Shown: positions 6,794 through 14,340 of the stretch, one piece after another
Layout of the letters: each line of letters opens with the position of its first letter
Numbering within the stretch: position 1 is the first letter of the stretch
DNA from: a virus
IMG/VR virus record: IMGVR_UViG_3300044638_000754
Coordinates: 1-24,911 of that record
DNA length: 24,911 nt
Strand: one strand, 5' to 3'
Made by a program: the position numbers and the translations under genes
The notes under the pieces: model-generated
What the model saw: only the letters and a program-made list of their open reading frames with translations
Told to the model about the DNA's origin: nothing
The model's database searches: none

Positions 6794-9028
6794 TTATCCG
6801 CTAAAACTTGCTCCAGTTGGTAAAATGTTGAAATCAATTTGAATGAATTCAGCAGTTTTAGTTGGTTGTAAGAAGATAGCTCCTGCTAATATGTTTCTAT
6901 CAATCACATCAGGTGTGTTGTTAGTATCATCCATTACAACTCTGAATGCGTAAAGTCCTTGTCTTTGTTGGATACTATCCAAATATGGATTAACGATGTT
7001 TAAGAATCGATTTCTAGTTTCAGAAGTATTTTGTTCAAACACTAAATATCTAGATGAAGATGCAATAAACTTTCTAACAGTCAACAACAATCTTCTTACG
7101 TTGATTCTATCCAATGCAGATGGTCTATCTTGCAATGTTTTTTGTCCGAATACTACGATACCTTGTCCAGGGAACTGAACGATTGGGTTTACTTTGTTTT
7201 CGTATAGTTCATCCTTTTCAGATTGTGTTAATCTGTTCAACAAACTAACTGCTCCTACTAAACCACCTCTATTCAAACCTGCTGGTGCGAACCATTCTGC
7301 TGCTACTCTATCGTTTGCTGCGAATACGCCAGGTAATAATACTGATGGTGGGATTGTGATTAGTTTGTTTGTATTAACATCAATAGTCTTAACCCAAGGA
7401 TAGTAAGTTGCTACCATATTTGAATCAATTGCCGAAGCTTGAGCGGTTGCTAATGAAATTGAATCATTATACGCAGTTGTATCTAAAATGTAGAAACAAT
7501 CATTTCGTTGTTCAACCATATCCAATACTGAAGTTGCTACTGATGGGTGTAATCTTCTAATAACACCAGGAGTTACTACCATATTGATATCAAACTCGTC
7601 AACATTTGATAATGCTGCGATATGTTTAGCGTATGCTACAGAACCACTAGCAGTTACCGTTGATAAATTAAATCCTTGTGAATTACCTGCCAAAATATCT
7701 GCTCCAGTCAATATTGGAGTTGCAGGGTTCATACCATCAAATCCTTCTTGGAATGCTACAACGAATTGTGCTAAAGAAGAACCTACTGATAATGTACCAC
7801 CATTTGCCACATCTAATCCAAATACAGAGTTAGAACCTACACCTGCTCCTGTCGGAATTGGCTTTAAGTAAATTACGTTATCAGTATTGTTATCCAAATC
7901 TATACCACCATATTGTGCTACTGATGAAGTTAGGAATGATACAGATGGAATCAATGCTCCAACTGCTGCTGATGCAGATACTGGCAAAGTATATGCTGCG
8001 TGTCCGAATGGTACTGCTTGTACAGGAGCGGATGTGTTTAAGTTTGCAACTCTAACATATTTTGAGTTATTTACCCAATCACCGCTTTCAGTAATTTTAC
8101 CTAATTCATCAATTGATAATTTTCTATCACCAATTACTCTACTGATATAGTTAGGAGAATTTGGGTCTAAATTTACATTAGAATAAGTTTCTAATACTAC
8201 TTTCTTTTTATTTGTATCAGCAAACTCTCTCACAACTACAGTAAATGTACCATAATCAGTACCGCTTACCGAACCTGCTGCTTTAATATTAGTGATACCA
8301 ATTTTAACTTTAGTATTTGCTGCGTTTCCAGCACCAATTGTTTCGAATTGGAATAAGTTATATCTATCACCAGAGATTAATTGAGAGTTAATCATTGGTG
8401 TTAATGCTTCTTGTGCATCGAATGTAAAGAGTTGGTCACCCAATACGGTTACTGAAGAAGATGCACTGGAATTAAATGTTATAGATGAGTTTTTGAAAAA
8501 TCCATACACATAAGGGTCTTTAGAACCAAATGCAGATGTTCCAAATACTGCCTCAATATCGTTTGTATCGGTTACATCCAAAGAAGCAGATACGTTTAAT
8601 CCACTACCTCTTAATACGAAATCACCTGCTCCTGCATTAGAAGAAGTTAATTGTGCGTCTGCAAAACCTCCGTTTGCACTTCCTGATGTATTGAATAGAA
8701 TACCTAATGATGCTGATACTGCTCCTGAAGTTGCGGTTAACAATAATGGAGCGGTTTCGGTATATCCACCAACACCCCCAACTCTACAAATTGTAGCAGT
8801 TCCTGCTTCTCTTAAATAATTTTGTACTGCTAATGGAGTGAGGTATGTACCATCTGCTACTCCAAATAGTCTTTCAAATTCTGCTTGTGAATTTACGATT
8901 GTAGGTACTAATGGTCCTTCTTTAAAAGGTCCAATAAATGCTGCACCAATATCTGCTACCCCTTGTTGTAAGAATGAAAGGTCGTTTTCTTTAGTAAATA
9001 CACCTGGTGATACTATTTTGTCTGCCAT
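6794..9028 (-). CDS. Contractile tail sheath protein (gp18-like)
   Basis: 744 residues, longer than T4 gp18 (659), with extra length in the middle. The N-terminus MADKIVSPGVFTKENDLSF is the sheath signature 'SPGV-x-x-x-E-x-D'. Next come IGAAFIGPFKEGPLVPTIV and the block FERLFG...YLTPLAVQNYL. The middle, about 100-400, is Ser/Ala/Thr-rich and probably a surface-exposed protruding domain. The C-terminal domain has 'AAEWFAPAGLNRGGL', 'VNPIVQFPGQGIVVFGQKTL', 'RINVRRLLLTVRKFI', 'FEQNT', and ends with beta-strands typical of the sheath handshake region. The subunits form the contractile outer layer around the tube. Transcription probably starts at the ATATTTATA motif 34 bases upstream of the ATG. 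Confidence 0.95.
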   Translation of the reverse strand: MADKIVSPGVFTKENDLSFLQQGVADIGAAFIGPFKEGPLVPTIVNSQAEFERLFGVADGTYLTPLAVQNYLREAGTATICRVGGVGGYTETAPLLLTATSGAVSASLGILFNTSGSANGGFADAQLTSSNAGAGDFVLRGSGLNVSASLDVTDTNDIEAVFGTSAFGSKDPYVYGFFKNSSITFNSSASSSVTVLGDQLFTFDAQEALTPMINSQLISGDRYNLFQFETIGAGNAANTKVKIGITNIKAAGSVSGTDYGTFTVVVREFADTNKKKVVLETYSNVNLDPNSPNYISRVIGDRKLSIDELGKITESGDWVNNSKYVRVANLNTSAPVQAVPFGHAAYTLPVSASAAVGALIPSVSFLTSSVAQYGGIDLDNNTDNVIYLKPIPTGAGVGSNSVFGLDVANGGTLSVGSSLAQFVVAFQEGFDGMNPATPILTGADILAGNSQGFNLSTVTASGSVAYAKHIAALSNVDEFDINMVVTPGVIRRLHPSVATSVLDMVEQRNDCFYILDTTAYNDSISLATAQASAIDSNMVATYYPWVKTIDVNTNKLITIPPSVLLPGVFAANDRVAAEWFAPAGLNRGGLVGAVSLLNRLTQSEKDELYENKVNPIVQFPGQGIVVFGQKTLQDRPSALDRINVRRLLLTVRKFIASSSRYLVFEQNTSETRNRFLNIVNPYLDSIQQRQGLYAFRVVMDDTNNTPDVIDRNILAGAIFLQPTKTAEFIQIDFNILPTGASFSG

Positions 9029-9062
9029 TTTATATGCTAATTTAAAATTTTTATTATCTTAA

Positions 9063-9071
9063 TATAAATAT
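9063..9071 (-). promoter_or_regulatory. ATATTTATA motif, candidate late promoter
   Basis: Sense strand reads TTTAATATTTATATTAAGA, ending 34 bases before the sheath ATG in the 70-base gap after the Hint-protein gene. Confidence 0.45.
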
Positions 9072-9098
9072 TAAAATTATTTTCAAAACAACAAATTA

Positions 9099-10826
9099 CT
9101 ATTTGTATGTTGGAGAAAAATAATCATATACTTGTCCTACCGATGTTGCGTTTTGCAATGTGTTGTAGAATAATACAGGTCCGATTTGTCCATTCCAGAA
9201 TGTTGTTCTACCACTATTACATCCAATTGTTAAGAAGTTAGTAGATGATGGTGCCGTAAATGCTGATGCAGTAAATGTTCCTACTGAAGTTTTATCTACA
9301 TAAACTGTCACCGTTCCCGATGGTTGGAATGTTGCAGAAATCATATACCATACGTTTGATGATAATGATGTTGTTAATTGTGCACTATTTCCTAATGTAC
9401 TACCATAGAATTTTACTCTATTCAAAGTAGAACTATCAGATGATTCAATTGCTAAACCATAAAATCCAGCGTAATCAAAAATATGTCGTGATGCTACACC
9501 CAATGTTGTTGTAGGTCTAACCCATACGTGAATTGTACCAGTATTAGTATTGAATTGAGAATACCCCCCATTGATGTTGGTAGTAGTATCTTTGTACCAA
9601 AATTGGTTTGTACCATTTCCTGCGAAATATTTATCTTTTCTTGTTGCTCCGTTATTATATGATGGGTTATCACCAGTAATACCAGCTGCGTTTGCAACAC
9701 CCGCAGGTCTAACACCCGTATTATATCCACTTAAATCTAACCAATCCGTTGTAACAGTTCCGTTTGTAGATGATGCTTTGGATGGGTCTAAATATAATCT
9801 TAATCCAGCAGCTGGAATTGGTGGTTGTGTAGTAGTTCCTTTGTTATGAGATACAATACCGTTTGCTAAATAAACGTCAGCATTTTCCACATTAAGTGTT
9901 ACAATTTCAACATCTTCAATTATTACCTCAATATCAGTAATTTCTATTTCATTTAAACCTGTCACTGAATCGTATGTTACTACTAAATCACCTGGTAATA
10001 CATCTTCAACATTTTTGAAACGATATTTTTCAATTTCACTATCCCAAACCCAAAGAGGGTGAGTTCCAGTTGATTTGATTAAACCATTGTTTAAATCATA
10101 ATATCCACTTGCAAAGTTAAAGACAATATCTGCTACATTTACTTCTTGATATGAGCCAGATTGATTTTCTAACATATAGAATCTCCAATCAACTTGGTCT
10201 GATTCTGAATCCTGGTCTTCATCAGGTAAACCATCTGGTACCCATGCTTTAATAGTATCACCCACCGAAAGGTCTTCTACATTTACAATAGTTCCATCCG
10301 CTTTAGTTATTTTTGTTCCAAATAATAAACAGAAATCAGGTTGGTTAATTGTGTTGTACACATCTACCGCGTATAATGTTTTTGTAGATGTTGAATTATA
10401 GCCAGTTGCTGCTAAATTATAACCATCTTCATACTTCATAGATAATACAGAAGATGCTTCTGAATATGTTGATTGAGCGATTGATGCAGGAGTTATTGGA
10501 AATGATGGAGATGCACCTAAAGTGGGTGAACCTACTGTAAAGTTTCCATTATTAAATGTTACTGAATAGTTTGCTGCTACGTTACCAACTTTAGTACCAT
10601 GCAGTGTACCCGCAGTTCCAAATGAAAATGTTGCCGCTTCTTCTGTACTTTCTACAATGTAAGTGAAAGTTGGTAAATTTGGGGTTACAGAATCTATTGC
10701 AAATGCGGTAAATGAACTATTAGATGTTCCTCCAGATAGCCCACCAATGGAAACTGCTTGAGATGTTCGGGCTGACCCGCTAACTGCTCTATATAAATTT
10801 CCTAATGATAAATTAGTTCTTGGCAT
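9099..10826 (-). CDS. Virion-associated protein with Hint (BIL-type) domain and C-terminal LamG-like domain
   Basis: 575 residues. Residues 1-165 are a Ser/Thr/Ala-rich beta region without recognisable family. Residues 166-328 form a Hint domain: Cys166 in CLLFGTKI, the LSVGD block at 186-190, block-B-like THPLW at 255-259, LPGDLV at 277-282, and the C-terminal VYLANGIVSHN ending at Asn328. Residue 329 is Lys, not Cys/Ser/Thr, so splicing in the intein manner is unlikely; peptide cleavage is more probable, as in bacterial intein-like (BIL) domains. There is no homing endonuclease insert. From about 338, GLRLYLDPSK, WLDLSG, IHVWVRP, NVWYMISATF and GQIGPVLFYN are the strands of a LamG/ConA-like jelly roll, probably carbohydrate-binding. 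The gene lies between the glycosyltransferase and the sheath. Its role is probably adhesin or decoration (inference). Confidence 0.75.
   Translation of the reverse strand: MPRTNLSLGNLYRAVSGSARTSQAVSIGGLSGGTSNSSFTAFAIDSVTPNLPTFTYIVESTEEAATFSFGTAGTLHGTKVGNVAANYSVTFNNGNFTVGSPTLGASPSFPITPASIAQSTYSEASSVLSMKYEDGYNLAATGYNSTSTKTLYAVDVYNTINQPDFCLLFGTKITKADGTIVNVEDLSVGDTIKAWVPDGLPDEDQDSESDQVDWRFYMLENQSGSYQEVNVADIVFNFASGYYDLNNGLIKSTGTHPLWVWDSEIEKYRFKNVEDVLPGDLVVTYDSVTGLNEIEITDIEVIIEDVEIVTLNVENADVYLANGIVSHNKGTTTQPPIPAAGLRLYLDPSKASSTNGTVTTDWLDLSGYNTGVRPAGVANAAGITGDNPSYNNGATRKDKYFAGNGTNQFWYKDTTTNINGGYSQFNTNTGTIHVWVRPTTTLGVASRHIFDYAGFYGLAIESSDSSTLNRVKFYGSTLGNSAQLTTSLSSNVWYMISATFQPSGTVTVYVDKTSVGTFTASAFTAPSSTNFLTIGCNSGRTTFWNGQIGPVLFYNTLQNATSVGQVYDYFSPTYK
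9843..10331 (-). other. Hint/BIL autoprocessing domain (residues 166-328)
   Basis: Marks the domain inside the 575-residue protein. Visible catalytic positions are Cys166 (N-S acyl shift), Thr255 and His256 of the TxxH-like block B, and His327-Asn328 at the C-terminal junction. All are present; the downstream nucleophile is replaced by Lys329. Confidence 0.7.
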
Positions 10827-10837
10827 ATTCGTATGTA

Positions 10838-11836
10838 TTATTCTCCGTTATAAATATCTAAAAGTTTTTCTTTCCATACTTCTTTGTTTGAAAAGTGTTT
10901 TATCATCCAACTTTTAAGTTTTTGGAATTCTGTTTTACGGGTTTCGTAACTATCCTCACAAATTATTTGGTAGGTTTTTTTAAATGTTTCCGCATTATTC
11001 GCTTTGTATTTGTAATCAAGTGGAACATGCCAATCTTCATGTAATATGGGAAGTTTACCCCAATCCACTGCCTCAAATATACCATATCCGAAGGGTTCGT
11101 GCTCAAAACAAGAATGAGAGATTCCCCAATCAAGTTCATAGAACCTTTCTTTAAATTTATAATCAAATTTGTAAACTTTGGATTTTTCGAATTTGAATCC
11201 ATATTTCTTTTTATAGTATTTGTTGAATGTTTCTGAATTTGTAGAAATAAATCCACCTAACCCATTCATATATTCAACATTCTTTCTACCTTCTACTCTA
11301 GCGGCGTATCCTATCTCAATAGATTCTGAAAGCTCTTTATTTTGTTTAAATTTATAAACATTTGGGATGTGATATAAATTTTCTGTTTTATATGGAAAAT
11401 GATATAACCCTACCCAAACTTTATTTTTAATTTTATTAATTAATTCGCTTTCATATTCCCAATTACCATACCAATGTAAATATTCATCTTTTTCCATTTG
11501 TGCCAATAAAGACACTTTTGTTAAATTATGGAAAATAATTGAATCAATCTTTTCCAAATTTTGATGAATAGCTCTAGTTGGGGTATAATGACCATGAAGA
11601 ATATGTATCCGTCTTGCACCTTCTAAATGTTTTATAATTTCATCTTCAGATGTTTCCCAAATGTGGTCAATATCAATTGGAAATTCTTCATAGTTGTTAG
11701 GTCTATGTCTATGGAAAAGAAGAAGTGGCTTCACTTCTAAATGAGGAGCCACTTCTTTTATCCATTCGGTTACCCACATATCAGCACCGCTATTGAACCA
11801 AGGACCTCCAGCGGTGGTGTAGTAAACATCATACAT
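10838..11836 (-). CDS. GT-B-type glycosyltransferase within the fibre operon
   Basis: 332 residues. The C-terminal half shows the GT4-like nucleotide-sugar site: IGYAARVEGRKN (175-186, the 'G-R-x-x-x-KN' loop) and EHEPFGYGIFEAVDWGKLPI (245-264), containing an E-x7-E pair at Glu247 and Glu255. The N-terminal half has an HGHYTPTRAIHQNL segment (81-94) suitable for an acceptor site. No signal peptide or membrane segment is seen, so it should act in the host cytoplasm. The start is 3 bases after the stop of the S74 fibre gene upstream, with AAAGG nearby, so translation is coupled. That coupling suggests the acceptor may be a fibre or the Hint/LamG protein. Host glycan or DNA modification remains possible. 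Sugar donor and acceptor cannot be read from the sequence. Confidence 0.75.
   Translation of the reverse strand: MYDVYYTTAGGPWFNSGADMWVTEWIKEVAPHLEVKPLLLFHRHRPNNYEEFPIDIDHIWETSEDEIIKHLEGARRIHILHGHYTPTRAIHQNLEKIDSIIFHNLTKVSLLAQMEKDEYLHWYGNWEYESELINKIKNKVWVGLYHFPYKTENLYHIPNVYKFKQNKELSESIEIGYAARVEGRKNVEYMNGLGGFISTNSETFNKYYKKKYGFKFEKSKVYKFDYKFKERFYELDWGISHSCFEHEPFGYGIFEAVDWGKLPILHEDWHVPLDYKYKANNAETFKKTYQIICEDSYETRKTEFQKLKSWMIKHFSNKEVWKEKLLDIYNGE
10849..10857 (-). promoter_or_regulatory. ATATTTATA motif, candidate late promoter
   Basis: Sense strand reads TTAGATATTTATAACGGAG, ending 22 bases before the Hint-protein ATG. It lies inside the last codons of the glycosyltransferase (Asp-Ile-Tyr-Asn). 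Confidence 0.45.
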
Positions 11837-11839
11837 TAA

Positions 11840-14290
11840 TTATAAACCTTTATTATTTGTACAATTATTTAAATCTATTCTTAATTGCTCTATTTGTAAT
11901 TGTTGTTCTTTAATACCTTCGATTAGTAATGCTACTAACTTATCGTATTTAACTGCCTTAAATCCACTCTCTCTTGTCTGAACTAATTGAGGTAATACTG
12001 CTTCAATTTCTTGTGCGATTACACCCACATCGTTTCCTTCATATCCGTGCTCAACTTTGTTTTCTTCTTTCCAATCGTATGTGTTACCACTAATCTTTCT
12101 GATTTTGTCGATTGCGTTTTCAATTGGTTTGATGTTTTCTTTGAAACGAATATCAGAAGATGAAAATGCAACGATATCATTTGCTGCATCAATTCTACCT
12201 GCAGTTCCAGTTGCAGCCATTCCTATACCTAAAGAGTTAAATCTTACGTTATCAGATGTTGCAACTGCTTGTCCGATTGAGATAGTTACTGCTCCAGTTG
12301 CTCCACTTACCGTTACACCTGTACCTGCAACATTTGAAGTTACACCTGTGTTTGCAATTGTTACTCCAGTAGAACCATTATACGATGTTCCACTTAATCC
12401 CGTACCAATTGTTAAGGTTGCTAAATTAGAACCTAAAGCGATACCTGAAATTGTATTATTTGTTAATCCAATTGTTGGAGTTGCACCTTCACCACTATTA
12501 TTAGAAAGAGTAATGTTAGTTCCTGCTACTAATGATGCTACATAGTTACCAGATGTTCTAGTCCCTAATGCAATATCACCCGTTGTAGATGCTACGTTAA
12601 TTTGTCCAGAACCTGAAACAACCGTATTTGCATCTAATTGAGTTTTTACACCCGTTGCAAATCCAGTAGTTGAACCTGCGGTAATTTGTGATGAACCAGA
12701 TACTAAATTTGGAATAGTAATATCAGCAGAACCATTAAATGAAGTTCCGTTTATTGTTCTTGCAGTTGCTAATGTAGTTGCGGTTGATGCGTTACCTGTT
12801 AATGCTCCCGTAAATCCAGTTGAACTAACCGAAGTTAAACCTGCTATTGTTGTTGCAGTTCCACCTAATGCAATTGCAGTTGAACCAACTGTCACTGTAT
12901 TAGTAGTGATTGAAGAACCTACTACCTGTGAAGAACCACTTATAACCGTTTCTGCATTTAATCTTGTCTTAATTGTAGTATTAATAGAAGATGTAAATGT
13001 TTCTAAATTAGATGTTTCAACTTCTAATGCAGTTAATCTTGTAATTGCACTTCCACTTGCAGTTGATAATTGGTCTAATCTACTTGTTTGTGTAGTATTA
13101 GTTGTATCATTTGAACCAGTATATGTATTTAAAGAACTCAATATACCAATTACTTGCGAAGAACCACTTACTACACCATTTGTTGCATTTATTGCTCCAT
13201 TAAACGATGTTGCAGTTGATGCTCCTATTGTTGTAAGTGAACCACTTATTTGAACTGAACCTGTAAATGAATGTGTATCATTCCCCGCATCACCAAATCG
13301 GTTAGAACCGCTACTAAATACAACACTTGCCGTTTGATTAACAGTTGTTAAATTTATAATAGTTAAATCTGTAATACTAGTTCCACTTAATTGTGAAGAA
13401 CCACTAATAGTTCCCGTTGGTAATAATGGAGTAACTTGTGCTGCTCCACTTACTATTCCTGCTGGTATAGAACTAATACTCGCGTATGCAATTTGTGATG
13501 AACCGGAAACAACTGTATTTGAATCCAATTGAGTTTTAATCGTTGTATTAATCGAAGATGTAAATGATTCTAAATTAGCAGTTTCAATTAATAAACTTGC
13601 AGTTGTTGTGTTTAAGTTTGCTACTGAAACTGTATTTGCAGATGCAGTTAAAATCAATGAACCAGAAATAGTTGCTAATGCAGTATTTTGAGTTAATTGA
13701 GATGATGTAAATGCATTAAATGAAGATGTTTCTGCATAATTACTAGTTGAACCAACAGATGATGATTGTGCAACTGTTTGAGTTACTACACCAGTATTAT
13801 CCACAAATGCAATTGATGCAGTTGTAATTTGTACATTACCAATTTGAATACCACCACCTGCTACTGCATTAATTGTTGTTACTACTTGATTATTTGCAGG
13901 ATTAACCATTTTGATTGAACCTGTTGAGATATATAAATCTCTCCAAAATTTAGTAGCAGAACCTAAATCAAATGCGTTTGTAGTTTGTGGAATAAGAGAT
14001 GAACTCAAAGATGCTACAACATTTACAGTATCAGATGATGCATCACCAATTGTGATAGCTCCACCTAATGTTAAATTACCTGCAATATTTGCGTTTCCGG
14101 TAATATCTAACCCTGAACCTGAAATTGCTCCGAAATTTCCAGTACTACCTGTACCAGATGAACCTAATATAATGTCTCCGTTTGGACCACCAATTAATAA
14201 AGTTCCTAATGTTGTGTTTACATACGGTTCTCCGAATGCTAACGAACCTGATTGTTGTGCGGTTGTCCCACGTCTAAATTTAAGTGCCAT
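11840..14290 (-). CDS. Tail fibre/spike with C-terminal S74 intramolecular chaperone (816 aa)
   Basis: The N-terminus MALKFRRGTTAQQSGSLAFGE matches the short attachment-like segment shared by neighbouring fibres. The body holds seven SGSSQ-like motifs (for example NTVVSGSSQIAY, NGVVSGSSQVIG), an FGD module (SNRFGDAGNDTHSFTGS, about 330-346) and Gly/Ser/Thr-rich strands typical of trimeric beta-structured fibres. Residues 712-816 are a Peptidase_S74 chaperone: SDIRFKENI with Ser712 and Lys717 in the Ser/Lys dyad spacing of endosialidase (Ser911/Lys916), then SGNTYDWK, GVIAQEIEAVLPQ and KAVKYDKLVALL. In this family the domain trimerises the fibre and then cleaves itself off. The gene ends in a short coiled coil. 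A good SD (AAAGG) sits upstream of the ATG, one of few in the window, and an ATATTTATA motif lies 41 bases upstream. Confidence 0.88.
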   Translation of the reverse strand: MALKFRRGTTAQQSGSLAFGEPYVNTTLGTLLIGGPNGDIILGSSGTGSTGNFGAISGSGLDITGNANIAGNLTLGGAITIGDASSDTVNVVASLSSSLIPQTTNAFDLGSATKFWRDLYISTGSIKMVNPANNQVVTTINAVAGGGIQIGNVQITTASIAFVDNTGVVTQTVAQSSSVGSTSNYAETSSFNAFTSSQLTQNTALATISGSLILTASANTVSVANLNTTTASLLIETANLESFTSSINTTIKTQLDSNTVVSGSSQIAYASISSIPAGIVSGAAQVTPLLPTGTISGSSQLSGTSITDLTIINLTTVNQTASVVFSSGSNRFGDAGNDTHSFTGSVQISGSLTTIGASTATSFNGAINATNGVVSGSSQVIGILSSLNTYTGSNDTTNTTQTSRLDQLSTASGSAITRLTALEVETSNLETFTSSINTTIKTRLNAETVISGSSQVVGSSITTNTVTVGSTAIALGGTATTIAGLTSVSSTGFTGALTGNASTATTLATARTINGTSFNGSADITIPNLVSGSSQITAGSTTGFATGVKTQLDANTVVSGSGQINVASTTGDIALGTRTSGNYVASLVAGTNITLSNNSGEGATPTIGLTNNTISGIALGSNLATLTIGTGLSGTSYNGSTGVTIANTGVTSNVAGTGVTVSGATGAVTISIGQAVATSDNVRFNSLGIGMAATGTAGRIDAANDIVAFSSSDIRFKENIKPIENAIDKIRKISGNTYDWKEENKVEHGYEGNDVGVIAQEIEAVLPQLVQTRESGFKAVKYDKLVALLIEGIKEQQLQIEQLRIDLNNCTNNKGL
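11843..12157 (-). other. S74 intramolecular chaperone domain of the 816-aa fibre
   Basis: Predicted self-cleavage at Ser712 would release a 105-residue chaperone. Ser712 and Lys717 are both present, so cleavage competence is expected from the family; not shown by sequence alone. Confidence 0.8.
12546..12592. repeat. 47-bp perfect direct repeat, copy 1
   Basis: Identical to 14834-14880. Both copies lie at equivalent positions in the two S74 fibre genes and encode the segment around VASTTGDIALGTRTSGNYV. Confidence 0.85.
13332..13376. repeat. 45-bp perfect direct repeat, copy 1
   Basis: Identical to 15560-15604, inside a longer similar stretch (about 13170-13405 against 15400-15630). Encodes TDLTIINLTTVNQTA upstream of the FGD module. 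Confidence 0.85.
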
Positions 14291-14331
14291 CTAGTTTACC
14301 TTTTTTTTAGTACGATTAATTATGTTATGTG

Positions 14332-14340
14332 TATAAATAT
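14332..14340 (-). promoter_or_regulatory. ATATTTATA motif, candidate late promoter
   Basis: Sense strand reads AAATATTTATACACATAAC, ending 41 bases before the ATG of the 816-aa fibre, immediately after the upstream fibre's stop codon. Confidence 0.45.

Noticed and set aside
9494-9730. Minus-strand ORFs nested in another frame (9494-9730, 10963-11256, 18413-18595)
   Set aside because: Each lies wholly inside the Hint protein, glycosyltransferase or 1003-aa fibre gene and has no recognisable domain.
10329-10331. A classical splicing intein in the 575-aa protein
   Set aside because: The +1 residue after His-Asn is Lys, and the flanks do not make an obvious split conserved protein; no endonuclease domain is present.
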